From positions 434,001-498,000 of the forward strand of contig JADJGQ010000001.1 in the NCBI GenBank assembly GCA_016708025.1: a stretch of DNA of 64,000 bases, given 5' to 3'. Below are positions 8,992-18,345 of the stretch, one piece after another. The notes under the pieces were generated by a model. The model made no database searches, was not told the DNA's origin, and was given only the letters and a program-made list of their open reading frames with translations. A program made the translations under genes and the position numbers. The stretch comes from a bacterium. Lineage in GTDB: Bacteria; Zixibacteria; MSB-5A5; GN15; FEB-12. Within the stretch, counting starts at the first letter, position 1, and each line of letters begins with the position of its first letter.

Positions 8992-11892
8992 ATGATCAAA
9001 CGCACGGCAGCATCTCTTCTTCTGATACTGACTCTGGCACTTACGGCGGGCGACAGCCTGGCGGGGCGGCTTGATCAGGATCTGAAGGCGGTGGTTGCGG
9101 CCGGTAGTGACAGCGTGGTTTCAGTTGTTGTTTTCCTGCAGAATCCCTCTACTCAGTACGCAATGCTTCAGGCCGCCAGCCGTGTTGATCTCAACCGCGC
9201 TGAGCGAATTCAGTCGGTGTCCGGTCGTTTACAGTCGGATGCGGAAAATCTGATGAAGCCGGTCAACTCCCAGATAAATAATCTCGCAGTCGGCCCGGTG
9301 AAGCGTCACTGGATCATTCCCGCATACAGCATGACGGTGAAGGTGAGCGACCTTGAAACGTTGGTCAATCTTCCGGGAGTCGACCAGGTAATATCTGACC
9401 TTCCGATCGAACTGACTGCGCCCGTGGAAATTCGCCCGGCGCCATCGGCGGTTACTTCGGCCAGTACAGAGCTGCAGATGCTCAATGTGCCGAATCTGTG
9501 GCAGTCCGGCATCACCGGCAAAGGACGTTTGGTCTGCAGTTTTGATACGGGCGTAGATAGACTTCACCCGGCGCTGTCTTCCAAGTGGCGCGGGAATCAC
9601 GCGACACTGCGCGAGTCGTTCTTCTCGGCGGTTGCTCCCGACAGTTTGCCCTTCGACAAGACCGGCCATGGGACCCACACGATGGGTGTCATGGTTGGTG
9701 CTGTCGAAGCGGATAGTTTTGGGGTGGCGCCAGAAGCGGAATGGATCACGGCTGGTGTTATCGATCAGGGTCCGGACCTGAGCACGACGATCAGCCACAT
9801 TCTTGGTGCGTTTCAGTGGGCGCTCAATCCGGATGGCGATGCTTCCACGACCGACGATGTACCGGACGTTATTCTAAACTCATGGGGCCTTCCGGCACTG
9901 GTCGGTTCTGCGATCGCTCCCTGTTCGACTCTTTTCTGGCAGGCGCTGGATAACGTCGAAGCGGCAGGGGTGGTGACGATCTTTGCGGCGGGGAACGAGG
10001 GGCGGTTTGGCGCGATGTCGATCCGCAATCCTGCGAATCGGGCCACGACACCGTACAATTCGTTCTGTGTTGGCGCGGTCAACAGTTCGAAAGTGATCGC
10101 TGATTTTTCGAGTCGCGGACCTTCGAGCTGTGATACTACCCAGATCAAGCCAGAAGTTGTTGCTCCGGGAGTAGGGATCAGATCATCGTCGAAAAACAAC
10201 ACGTACGTGTATATGAGTGGAACCTCGATGGCGGCGCCGTACATCGCGGGAATGGTGGCGCTCTGTCGTCAATATAATCCGGATGCGACGGTTGAACAGA
10301 TCAAGTATGCGATCATCCAGTCTGCGGTCGATCTCGGCCCGGCCGGTGAGGATAACGCGTATGGTCATGGGCTGGTGGATGCTTCACGGCTGATCTCCTT
10401 CCTGCCGGTCCCGACCGGGGCAAACCTGCATCTGGCGAATGAATTTATCTCCGGCGACGGAATAGCGATGCCCGGTGAGACAGTTGGATTCCAGGCGTAT
10501 GTGACCAATTCGGCGGCGAATCTTGACCAGATCAACGGCGAACTGATCAACCTGTCTCCTGAGATGCTGTCGATCACCGGCACTACTCAGAACTTTGTTT
10601 TCGGGACGGGTGGAACGATGGCAGTCAACAGCCAGCCGTTTACCCTGAATATCAACCCATCAGTAGTGCACGGGTCAGTTGCCTCAATGCGGCTCCGTTT
10701 CCGGTCGATGTCCGGACAATTGATCGACTCAGCGTCGATCGAGTTGACGCTGGGGATCCCAGTGCCGGGAAATATCGTCACGCATGTCGCCGGAAGCCTG
10801 GCGATGTCGGTATCAGAATTCGGCGAGTATGGACTCAGTGCCGGTTCGATCTACAACGCCGGGGGGAACGGATTCCGCTTAAACGGCGGCGACAACCTGT
10901 TGTTCGAGGCCGGTATCATGGTTGGCCGGAGCAGCGCGCAGTTATCAACGGCGACTCGAGATAGTCTCGGTCGGCTCAAGGATTCAGATTTCCGCCCTCC
11001 GACTCCGGGGTCAGCGTCATGGGTGAACGACGGATCCGCGAATCACAATATCAGCAGTTTCAGCGACAATAACTCGGCACTGCCGATCCCTATTGCGATC
11101 CGTCAGGAGTCGGTGAATTACACCGAAGCGGAAGATGACGGTTTTATTATCGTGAAATACCAGGTGACCAATTCAGCGCTTGAGCCGTTGACGGGTCTGC
11201 ACTTTGGCCTCCTGACGGACTTTGATATTTCAGCAACAGATACGGTGGAAATAGTCAGTGGGCTCAATCTGGCCATTCACCGGTCCCAGGGGGCTGGGCC
11301 GATGACGGGTCTGGTTGCGCTTTCGGGTGGATGGTTCTCAGTCAAGGATAACGGTACCGCCAAGGCCGGTATGACACGCCAGCAGCAGTATGCGGTTCTG
11401 TCCACCCACGCTCATCAGCCTGATATGACCGCTCCCGGTGACAAAATGGTCATCTTGCACAGTGGATCGTTCACACTCGGACCGCAGGGAAGTACCGAAG
11501 TGGCGCTGGCTTTTGTCGCGGCTAACAGCCGGGAAGAACTGATCGAACGCGCTACTCGAGCCCGGATGCGGTATGATGTGACGACTTCGGTCGATAATGA
11601 CGAATTGTTACCTAACCAGTTTGATTTACGCCAGAATTACCCTAACCCGTTCAATCCGTCGACTACCATATCTTTTGCTCTTTCGACCGCAACCGAGGTA
11701 TCGCTCGATATCTACAATCTGCTTGGACAGCGGGTGGTCCAGTTGGTTAATGGCCCTATGACAGCCGGGGAGCACCGGATCATCTGGGAAGGGACCGATG
11801 GAGCGGGATCGTCCGTGGCCGCGGGTGTCTACTTTTATCGTTTGACTGCCGGCAATGCCTCAGAATCACGGAAAATGGTGCTTTTAAAGTAG
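8992..11892 (+). CDS. Secreted subtilisin-like serine protease (S8) with FlgD-like C-terminal domain
   Basis: 966 residues with a signal peptide ending around SLAG and a good ribosome site (AAGAGGAACC before ATG). The N-terminal 140 residues form an inhibitor-like propeptide. The S8 catalytic set is complete: Asp about 185 in SFDTGVD, His about 226 in GHGTHT, the oxyanion Asn about 335 in FAAGNEG, and Ser about 412 in SGTSMAAPYIAG. After beta-rich domains the chain ends in a FlgD-like/type IX-like sorting region (FDLRQNYPNPFNPSTT, then AAGVYFYRL and a basic SRKMVLLK tail). It should be an extracellular or surface protease. The next gene is another secreted protease with the same kind of tail. 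Confidence 0.93.
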   Translation: MIKRTAASLLLILTLALTAGDSLAGRLDQDLKAVVAAGSDSVVSVVVFLQNPSTQYAMLQAASRVDLNRAERIQSVSGRLQSDAENLMKPVNSQINNLAVGPVKRHWIIPAYSMTVKVSDLETLVNLPGVDQVISDLPIELTAPVEIRPAPSAVTSASTELQMLNVPNLWQSGITGKGRLVCSFDTGVDRLHPALSSKWRGNHATLRESFFSAVAPDSLPFDKTGHGTHTMGVMVGAVEADSFGVAPEAEWITAGVIDQGPDLSTTISHILGAFQWALNPDGDASTTDDVPDVILNSWGLPALVGSAIAPCSTLFWQALDNVEAAGVVTIFAAGNEGRFGAMSIRNPANRATTPYNSFCVGAVNSSKVIADFSSRGPSSCDTTQIKPEVVAPGVGIRSSSKNNTYVYMSGTSMAAPYIAGMVALCRQYNPDATVEQIKYAIIQSAVDLGPAGEDNAYGHGLVDASRLISFLPVPTGANLHLANEFISGDGIAMPGETVGFQAYVTNSAANLDQINGELINLSPEMLSITGTTQNFVFGTGGTMAVNSQPFTLNINPSVVHGSVASMRLRFRSMSGQLIDSASIELTLGIPVPGNIVTHVAGSLAMSVSEFGEYGLSAGSIYNAGGNGFRLNGGDNLLFEAGIMVGRSSAQLSTATRDSLGRLKDSDFRPPTPGSASWVNDGSANHNISSFSDNNSALPIPIAIRQESVNYTEAEDDGFIIVKYQVTNSALEPLTGLHFGLLTDFDISATDTVEIVSGLNLAIHRSQGAGPMTGLVALSGGWFSVKDNGTAKAGMTRQQQYAVLSTHAHQPDMTAPGDKMVILHSGSFTLGPQGSTEVALAFVAANSREELIERATRARMRYDVTTSVDNDELLPNQFDLRQNYPNPFNPSTTISFALSTATEVSLDIYNLLGQRVVQLVNGPMTAGEHRIIWEGTDGAGSSVAAGVYFYRLTAGNASESRKMVLLK

Positions 11893-11904
11893 TCCTGTCC
11901 GGTG

Positions 11905-11910
11905 TATATT
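11905..11910 (+). promoter_or_regulatory. Putative -10 box before the M6 protease gene
   Basis: TATATT followed by TCCGCCG, matching other -10 regions in this window. The -35 at a 17-base spacing would be TTTTAA, which is weak, so the call rests mainly on the -10 and its downstream GC-rich start region. Confidence 0.35.
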
Positions 11911-11961
11911 TCCGCCGAATAAACAGCTCTCATCAATTGGCCTGTGTTAAAGGGTATGAAC

Positions 11962-14757
11962 ATGTCGTTCAGATGGTTACTACGATCTATCGCCGGGTTA
12001 GCAACCCTCAGCCTGCTGGGCTCATTCGCTTATGCAGTTGCGCCGTCTCCGGAAGCTTTGGAAAAGTGGAAAGCGGAAGGGACATTGGAGCAGCACCTGG
12101 CACCACTGCGCGCATTCAAAGCGGCCGGCGGGTGCAGTCCGGTTGAATATTCCGAAGAGACACGACGGCTGTATCGCGAGAAGTTTGCCGCGAGTGCCGA
12201 TGCTATTGATACAGTACATGTGGTCGTGATCCTGGCGGAATTCTCGGACTGGCCCTACAGCGGTGGGCCGGTGACAGGGACTCGCGACAAGTTTGATTCG
12301 ATACTCTTTTCTAATCGTGAAACCGATCCGATCTTCAATCCTACCGGGTCGATGACGGATTACTATTTAGAGAGTTCGTATGGTAAGTTGCTGATTCACG
12401 GGGAAGTATTCGGTCCATACATGATGCCGAACACATATGCCTACTATGTGGACGCGCCAAATAGTGGGTTGAGTGGATTGACAGCAGTACTTGCCAACCA
12501 TGCGGTGACAGCGGCGGATCCGTTTGTCAATTATGCGTCATTCAATAATCCGGGAATGGGTGTGCCGATCATTGTAATCCATCCGGGAGCAGGGGCAGAG
12601 ACGGGCGCATACGGGATATGGTCGCACAAGGCCGATATTTTTAATACGCCGATTTTGGACGGCGTACTACTTCAGACCTACAACGTCGTTCCGGAAGAAT
12701 TCAACGGTGAGTTGCAGGCGATCGGCGTGATGTGTCATGAATTTGGCCATACGTTGAATCTTCCCGATCTGTACGATACCGACGGGACTTCAGAAGGTTT
12801 GGGGCGTTGGTCGCTGATGGCTTCGGGTAACTACAATGGCGACCAGAAACTTCCGGCGCATTTCGATCCCTGGTGTAAGCGTCGGATCGACCCGATCTCA
12901 TTCATCGATCGCTATGACAGCTTGTTGACCAACCGAGCGAATGTGGCGATCCCGGCAGCTCAATTCAATCCAGTGGTCTATCAATTAAAGGATAATGTGG
13001 CGGGAGCTGGTGAATACTGGCTGGTTGAGAACAGACCAGCGCTTGGGTTTGACGCTGGACTGCCTTATGGCGGGCTGTGCATCTATCATATAGATCAGGC
13101 AGCGGGGAGTAATAATAACGAAGCGCGCTATATGGTCGCTTTGGAGCAGGCTGATGGATTAAACAGCCTGGCAACGCTGGGGAGTCGAGGAGATGCCGGC
13201 GATGTCTGGCCCGGGGCGACAGATAACCGGAATTTTCATAACCTGAGTGTGCCAAACAGCAAAACCAATATCGGGTCGGCCGTTAGTCAGGTCGGAGTCT
13301 GGGATATTTCCGATGCAGATTCGGTCATGTACGCCGATCTGGATGTGACCTATTCACGGCCTTATATCACATTAGCTGACTGGGACTCGCTGCTATTCTC
13401 TGAGTTGATCGGCGACGGTGATGGGTTGTTCGAAGAGGGAGAGACGATTGCATTCCATTGTCGGCTGGACAACCTGATGCGTCCGGCGTGGGACTGGGAT
13501 ATCAGCCTGCACAGCAACAATCCGGATATCGAGATGCTGGACAGCAATGTGCAACAGACAAACTATCTGAGTCCGACCATTCAGGATGACTTTTATGGAG
13601 CCAATCCGATCCGATTCCGATTAAAGGTGGGAGCGGAGCCACGGATCACAACATTTACTTTGACCGTGAGAGCGGATTCGACTACGGAAGTGCCACGTGA
13701 TCGCGCTTTCACTCAGGAATTCGTTTTTGACAAGGCGATGGGGCCGGTCAGTGTGCTGATCGTGGATGACGATAATGGCGATATTGCCGGCGGGAATGAG
13801 TACGAGGAGTCATTCTATCGACTACAGATCCCGTATCATCTTTGGAACAAACAGATCCAGGGATCCCCGACGTACAATGACCTGAACAAGTACAGTCATA
13901 TCTTCTGGGCGACCGGTTCGCGCAGTCTGGGCGGCGGATTGAACGCCACTGACATAACGGCGCTCAAGGCATTTATGGATGATGGCGGGAATTTCGCGCT
14001 AGGGAGCGCCAGCGCGGCCATACGACTGCACCTGAGCGACTCGGCGTTCATGCGAGACTATCTGCACACGCGATATACTGATTCTGTGACTACCACGAGC
14101 GGTCTTTACTACTGGGGTGTGACCGGTTCGCCGATGACCGATGGGATAAAATTCCGGGTAGCTTCGTCCGCACCGAACGAAGTGAAGCGGATGTATCGAC
14201 TTGCACCGGCTAATGGCGGACAGGTCGCCTTGGAGTACACAACCTTATTCATTGGCAATCCGCCTCGCCAGGGAAATGTCGGGATCTTGTACAGCGGGAC
14301 GCACAAGAGCGTGCTCACCAGCGTCGGATTTGAGTACCTCAGTATATCCGATACATTAAGCGGATGGGCACATCGCGATTCGATGTTTGCGCGGGTGATG
14401 GCGTTCTTTGGCGGGACATCGACGGGAATTGATGATCCGGTTCGTCCAACTCTGCCGAAGCAGTTCACGCTGCAGCAGAATTATCCGAATCCGTTTAACC
14501 CGACCACGACGATCAAATACTCGGTGACGCGAGGAGAAGCCGGAAAGTCATCGATGCAGCGCACTTCGCTGATCGTGTACAACCTGAACGGGCAGCGAGT
14601 CCGTACGCTGGTGGATGCCGAACAGGGGATAGGGGAGTATACGGTGGAGTGGGATGGGGCAGATGAACGGGGGAATAAGGTTGCATCGGGAGTCTACCTC
14701 TACCGTCTGCAACGAGAGGATAAGATGGAATCCCGCAAGATGGTGCTGTTAAAGTAG
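11962..14757 (+). CDS. Secreted M6-family metalloprotease with FlgD-like C-terminal domain
   Basis: 931 residues, related to immune-inhibitor-A-type proteases. I chose ATG 11962 because AAAGGG lies 8 bases upstream and it opens a signal peptide (MSFRWLLRSIAGLATLS, cleavage near SFAYA); GTG 11944 and ATG 11956 are in frame. The zinc site is HEFGHTLNLPD, with His259, Glu260, His263 and Asp269 as ligands or base. The segment EGLGRWSLMASGNYNG is the Met-turn region typical of M6. Beta-rich and alpha/beta domains follow (VLIVDDDNGD), and the end is QQNYPNPFNPTTT, VASGVYLYRL and SRKMVLLK, nearly identical to the tail of the upstream S8 protease. A terminator follows. It probably digests extracellular protein. 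Confidence 0.93.
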   Translation: MSFRWLLRSIAGLATLSLLGSFAYAVAPSPEALEKWKAEGTLEQHLAPLRAFKAAGGCSPVEYSEETRRLYREKFAASADAIDTVHVVVILAEFSDWPYSGGPVTGTRDKFDSILFSNRETDPIFNPTGSMTDYYLESSYGKLLIHGEVFGPYMMPNTYAYYVDAPNSGLSGLTAVLANHAVTAADPFVNYASFNNPGMGVPIIVIHPGAGAETGAYGIWSHKADIFNTPILDGVLLQTYNVVPEEFNGELQAIGVMCHEFGHTLNLPDLYDTDGTSEGLGRWSLMASGNYNGDQKLPAHFDPWCKRRIDPISFIDRYDSLLTNRANVAIPAAQFNPVVYQLKDNVAGAGEYWLVENRPALGFDAGLPYGGLCIYHIDQAAGSNNNEARYMVALEQADGLNSLATLGSRGDAGDVWPGATDNRNFHNLSVPNSKTNIGSAVSQVGVWDISDADSVMYADLDVTYSRPYITLADWDSLLFSELIGDGDGLFEEGETIAFHCRLDNLMRPAWDWDISLHSNNPDIEMLDSNVQQTNYLSPTIQDDFYGANPIRFRLKVGAEPRITTFTLTVRADSTTEVPRDRAFTQEFVFDKAMGPVSVLIVDDDNGDIAGGNEYEESFYRLQIPYHLWNKQIQGSPTYNDLNKYSHIFWATGSRSLGGGLNATDITALKAFMDDGGNFALGSASAAIRLHLSDSAFMRDYLHTRYTDSVTTTSGLYYWGVTGSPMTDGIKFRVASSAPNEVKRMYRLAPANGGQVALEYTTLFIGNPPRQGNVGILYSGTHKSVLTSVGFEYLSISDTLSGWAHRDSMFARVMAFFGGTSTGIDDPVRPTLPKQFTLQQNYPNPFNPTTTIKYSVTRGEAGKSSMQRTSLIVYNLNGQRVRTLVDAEQGIGEYTVEWDGADERGNKVASGVYLYRLQREDKMESRKMVLLK

Positions 14758-14784
14758 ACCGATTGTGGATGTAATAATGCAAGG

Positions 14785-14811
14785 GGCCGCCTTTTAGGGG
14801 CGGCCTTTTTG
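14785..14811 (+). terminator. Rho-independent terminator after the M6 protease gene
   Basis: Perfect 7-bp GGCCGCC/GGCGGCC stem (14785-14791 and 14799-14805), extendable on the G-rich sides, followed by TTTTT and G. Confidence 0.9.
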
Positions 14812-14868
14812 TTGTCTGATAAGCGGTTACGCCAAGTGAAGAAAATCACAATTTTTCGCATAAAGGAC

Positions 14869-14895
14869 TTGACAATCTTCGATTTTTCCTATAAT
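14869..14895 (+). promoter_or_regulatory. Promoter of the fur-feo operon
   Basis: Consensus hexamers TTGACA (14869-14874) and TATAAT (14890-14895) with a short 15-base spacer. The Fur-like palindrome begins 6 bases after the -10 box, so a bound repressor would cover the transcription start. Confidence 0.75.
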
Positions 14896-14901
14896 TGCAA
14901 T

Positions 14902-14916
14902 TGAAAATCGTTTTCA
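14902..14916 (+). promoter_or_regulatory. Putative Fur operator
   Basis: Perfect palindrome TGAAAATCGTTTTCA, AT-rich and built like half-sites of known Fur boxes. It lies just downstream of the -10 box of a fur-led ferrous-iron operon, which strongly suggests iron-dependent self-repression. Confidence 0.65.
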
Positions 14917-14952
14917 TTTGACCGATAAGGTAGATGAAAGAGTGCAAGGAAG

Positions 14953-15387
14953 ATGAAAGAGTTTCTTAAGACCAAAGGCTTCAAGATGACCCCGCAACGG
15001 GAGTTGATTTTCCGTTCCTTTTTCGAGATGGGGAAGCATGTGTCGGTCGAGGAGCTCTACGATAAGGTGCATCAGAAGGATCGGTCGATCGGATATTCGA
15101 CCGTCTGGCGGAATCTCAAAGTGATCTGCAAGGTTGGGTTGGCCGAGGAGGTCAATCTGGGTGACGGCGTTACGCGCTACGATCGAGTGACGCGTGAGCC
15201 GCACGGACATCTGTTCTGTCAGAATTGCAAAGCGCTGATCGAATTCGATATGAATACCGTCCTGCCGTATCTGGTGCAGACCAGTGAGGAAATGAAATTC
15301 CGGGCGGAGAGTTTTAAGATCGAGATAGTTGGGTTGTGCGAGACGTGCAAGGGGGCGGAAGAGAGGAAACATGGGCACGTCCACTAA
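14953..15387 (+). CDS. fur: Fur-family metal-dependent transcriptional repressor
   Basis: 144 residues, full length for the family. The winged helix spans about residues 5-85 (GFKMTPQRELIFRSF, then IGYSTVWRNLKVICKVGL), and the dimer domain carries PHGHLFCQNC and LCETC, two CxxC pairs that would hold the structural zinc, plus a His-rich end (HGHVH). AAGGA lies upstream of the chosen ATG. It leads a five-gene operon with feoA, feoB and a FeoB-associated peptide, and its own promoter contains a Fur-like palindrome, so iron is the likely metal rather than zinc, manganese or peroxide sensing (inference). The following cytochrome gene begins 17 bases before its stop codon, implying translational coupling. 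Confidence 0.92.
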   Translation: MKEFLKTKGFKMTPQRELIFRSFFEMGKHVSVEELYDKVHQKDRSIGYSTVWRNLKVICKVGLAEEVNLGDGVTRYDRVTREPHGHLFCQNCKALIEFDMNTVLPYLVQTSEEMKFRAESFKIEIVGLCETCKGAEERKHGHVH

Positions 15388-15649
15388 TCTGACGATCGCC
15401 CTGGTAATGGGCGGGCTGGGAATGTCGGCCTGTAGCAGCGGACCATCGCTGTCGACCAACCAGAAACGTGGCAAGCAGATCTATGAGGCGCTCTGCGACA
15501 AGTGCCACGAGTTGATCAATCCTACAAAGTATAACGATCTGGCCTGGGCGGCCGCCGCGAAGAAGTATGGTGGTCAGCTTAAACTGACGAGCGCTGAGAT
15601 AGAGACGCTGACGGATTATCTCACGCACGTTAACGATGTCAATAATTAA
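15371..15649 (+). CDS. Small monohaem c-type cytochrome lipoprotein
   Basis: 92 residues. ATG 15371 is preceded by GAGAGGAAAC, a good ribosome site that lies inside the end of fur. A hydrophobic N-terminus ends in GMSAC, an imperfect but likely lipobox. One haem c site, LCDKCHE, lies near residue 36, and the rest resembles a minimal class I cytochrome, although an obvious distal Met is not evident (M occurs only in the N-terminal signal). It should be membrane-anchored in the periplasm. It sits between fur and feoA, overlapping fur, so it is probably co-induced under iron limitation. A role in keeping iron ferrous for FeoB is a guess. Confidence 0.85.
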   Translation: MGTSTNLTIALVMGGLGMSACSSGPSLSTNQKRGKQIYEALCDKCHELINPTKYNDLAWAAAAKKYGGQLKLTSAEIETLTDYLTHVNDVNN

Positions 15650-15661
15650 GGATTGCTATAT

Positions 15662-15904
15662 ATGACACACTTGAACAAAATGCTCCCCGGCCAGAAGGCC
15701 AAAGTCGTAGGTTATACTTCGGATTCCCCGGTCGCCCGTCGATTGACCGAGCTGGGACTGGTACCCGGACGCGTGGTGACGTATCTTCGCAATGCTCCAT
15801 TACAGGACCCACTGGAAATTCAGGTTGGCCCCTGTTGTCTCTCGCTGCGCCATGCAGAAGCATCGCTGGTGGCAGTCGAGATAGAAGAGACAACTTCTTA
15901 CTAG
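15662..15904 (+). CDS. feoA: FeoA ferrous-iron transport accessory protein
   Basis: 80 residues, the normal size for this SH3-like cytoplasmic protein that supports FeoB. The typical body is visible: LPGQKAKVVGY, VARRLTELGLVPGRVV, then the middle strand PLEIQVGPCCLSLRHAEA. ATG 15662 has AAGGA nine bases upstream; an in-frame TTG at 15653 is less likely. It lies between the haem lipoprotein and feoB in the Fur-led operon. Confidence 0.93.
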   Translation: MTHLNKMLPGQKAKVVGYTSDSPVARRLTELGLVPGRVVTYLRNAPLQDPLEIQVGPCCLSLRHAEASLVAVEIEETTSY

Positions 15905-15932
15905 TCAGGAACAGACGTTCCGAGAGAGTGGT

Positions 15933-18344
15933 ATGGAGCTGACTGTTCCCAAAGCGTCGAAAACCAAGACAATAACTGTCGCTGTTTGTGGAAATCCCAA
16001 CTGCGGCAAAACGACGGTCTTCAATGCGATTACCGGCCTTCGCCAGAAGGTAGCCAACTATCCCGGTGTGACGGTTGAACGGACTAGCGGTGAGTTTCAG
16101 GTCAAAGATGATCCCCGCACATTTACCCTAATTGATATCCCCGGCTCTTATTCGCTGTCGGCATTTTCTCCGGACGAATATGTGGCGGTCCAGGCGCTGA
16201 TGGGCGGGCTGGAGATGGCGCCATCGCCGGATGTGATAGTTAATATCATCGATGTCACCAATCTCGATCGCGCGTTGTATCTGCTCTTTCAGGTGATGGA
16301 GGTTGGGAAGCCGGTAGTGGTTGGTCTCAATATGATGGATCTCGCGGAGAAGCGCGGGATGGAGATCGATCTCGCCAAGCTGTCGAAGGAACTCGGGGGG
16401 ATACCGGTCATACCGATGGTTGGTTCGCGCGGGAAGGGAATAATCCAATTACAGGAAGCGATTGCCAGAGCGGCAACGGAGCAGCGAGAGCCGGCGAAGC
16501 GGTTTTATCATGCATCGATCCTGAGTGCCGTTGAGCGGTTGGTGAATAATCAGCCGAGTGAACGTCGGACCAGGGCAGAGTATGTTCGGATACTGCTGGA
16601 TCAGCATGGTCCGGCCGAGAAGGAGTTTGCCAAGGTTGCGACTCCGGATTCGATCGCGCTGCTGCAATTGCTTCGAGTCGATCTGGTGAAAGAGTTCGGC
16701 TCGATGACCGTGGCCGAAACGCAATCGCTGACTGACCATGCCACGGGGATATATGATCGGGTGGTCAAAGCGAAGCATGCGGTCTCAAAATCGCGATCTG
16801 AAAAGTTGGATCATTTTCTTTTGCACCCGATCCTCGGACCGATCGTGCTGGTGCTGATTATGGGGTTCATATTCCAGTCGATCTTCAGTTGGGCCGAGCC
16901 GGTGATGAATGTGATCGATTCGATATTTGGAGCGATAGGCGGATGGGCGGCGGGGGCGATTCCCGAGGGTCCGCTTCAATCGCTGGTGGTAGATGGAGTG
17001 GTTGGAGGCGTTGGCTCAGTGCTGATCTTCCTGCCACAGATCATCATACTCTTCCTGTTCATTGCGCTCATAGAAGATTCCGGCTATATGCCGCGGGTGG
17101 CGTTTTTGGTGGATCGGGCATTTAGTTGGTGCGGTTTGTCAGGGAAATCGTTCATCCCGCTGCTGTCATCGTTTGCCTGTGCGGTACCGGGGATCATGGC
17201 AACGCGAGTGATTGAAGACAGGAAATTGAGAATCATTACGATCCTGGTGGCGCCGTTAATGACTTGTTCGGCGCGCTTGCCGGTCTATGCCATTATGACG
17301 GCGGCATTCATTCCGTATGCGATGGTACTCGGCTTCCTGAATACGCACGGAATCGTGTTAGGGGCGTTGTACCTGCTTGGCCTGGTGGTGGCGGTATTGG
17401 TCTCACTGGTACTGAAGAAAACGATCCTGAAGACGCAGAGCGGCACGTTCATGATGGAGATGCCGAGCTACAAGATCCCGACGCTGCAGTCGGTGGTGGT
17501 ACGTGTTTTGAATCGGGCGAAGTCGTTTGTGGTGCGTGCCGGGACAACGATCTTTGCGATCACGATCCTGATCTGGGCGCTAAGCTATTATCCGCGGTCG
17601 GAGCAGATCGCAACGCAGTTTGAGGCGGAGATAGCGGCCAATCAGGTTGCGGCCGAGCAACAAGTTTCGGTGTTGACCGCGGAACTTGATAAGCTGTCAG
17701 TCGATGCTGCGGCGAGAGAAGTGCTATTGTTTTCTCAGGCGCGACTGGCGATTACGGAGTCATCAGAGGAGCTCCCGGCGGTACGAGACGAATTGTTGGC
17801 CCTTTATCCGGCGCAGACGGCGGTCATTGATGGAGCCTATGCCAGGCAACTTGCGGTGACGCAGTCCAGCGAACGACAAGCGGAATTGCTCAACGACCAG
17901 GCAGGCGCTCAGTTAAGCAATTCCTATCTTGGAAGAGTGGGGCGGACAGTGGAACCGTTGTTTGCGCCACTGGGGTGGGATTGGAAGATCACGATGGCGA
18001 CGCTGGCATCATTCCCGGCAAGGGAAGTGATCATCGCGACACTCGGAACAATCTACAATCTTGGTTCAGATGTGGACGAGGAGTCGAGTTCGCTGGTCGA
18101 CAAGATGCGGGACGCGAAGTGGGAGGATGGCGCTAAGATGGGGCAGCCGGTATTCAGTCCGGCGGTGGCGCTTTCGGTGATGGTATTTTTCGCGTTGTGT
18201 TGTCAGTGTGGAGCTACGGTGGTAACAATCAAACAAGAAGCGGGTGGCTGGAAGTATGCGATCGGCGCGTTTGCATACATGACCACTTTTGCTTATGTGG
18301 CGGCGATGGTGGTCTACCAGGTAGCCAGCAGGTTTGGATATTAG
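15933..18344 (+). CDS. feoB: FeoB ferrous-iron transporter GTPase
   Basis: 803 residues. The N-terminal G domain has GNPNCGKTTVFN (G1, around residue 19), DIPGSYSLSAFSPDE (G3) and NMMDLAEKRG (G4), followed by the helical linker domain and the membrane domain with paired gates (LPQIIILFLFIALIEDSGYM and SSFACAVPGIMATR). Between about residues 556 and 668 a roughly 110-residue Ala/Glu/Gln-rich, probably coiled-coil insertion splits the membrane domain; this is longer than in E. coli FeoB. The last helices include the CCQCGAT cysteines. It imports Fe(II) across the inner membrane. ATG is preceded by GAGAG. A small FeoB-associated gene follows after one base. Confidence 0.95.
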   Translation: MELTVPKASKTKTITVAVCGNPNCGKTTVFNAITGLRQKVANYPGVTVERTSGEFQVKDDPRTFTLIDIPGSYSLSAFSPDEYVAVQALMGGLEMAPSPDVIVNIIDVTNLDRALYLLFQVMEVGKPVVVGLNMMDLAEKRGMEIDLAKLSKELGGIPVIPMVGSRGKGIIQLQEAIARAATEQREPAKRFYHASILSAVERLVNNQPSERRTRAEYVRILLDQHGPAEKEFAKVATPDSIALLQLLRVDLVKEFGSMTVAETQSLTDHATGIYDRVVKAKHAVSKSRSEKLDHFLLHPILGPIVLVLIMGFIFQSIFSWAEPVMNVIDSIFGAIGGWAAGAIPEGPLQSLVVDGVVGGVGSVLIFLPQIIILFLFIALIEDSGYMPRVAFLVDRAFSWCGLSGKSFIPLLSSFACAVPGIMATRVIEDRKLRIITILVAPLMTCSARLPVYAIMTAAFIPYAMVLGFLNTHGIVLGALYLLGLVVAVLVSLVLKKTILKTQSGTFMMEMPSYKIPTLQSVVVRVLNRAKSFVVRAGTTIFAITILIWALSYYPRSEQIATQFEAEIAANQVAAEQQVSVLTAELDKLSVDAAAREVLLFSQARLAITESSEELPAVRDELLALYPAQTAVIDGAYARQLAVTQSSERQAELLNDQAGAQLSNSYLGRVGRTVEPLFAPLGWDWKITMATLASFPAREVIIATLGTIYNLGSDVDEESSSLVDKMRDAKWEDGAKMGQPVFSPAVALSVMVFFALCCQCGATVVTIKQEAGGWKYAIGAFAYMTTFAYVAAMVVYQVASRFGY

Positions 18345-18345
18345 G

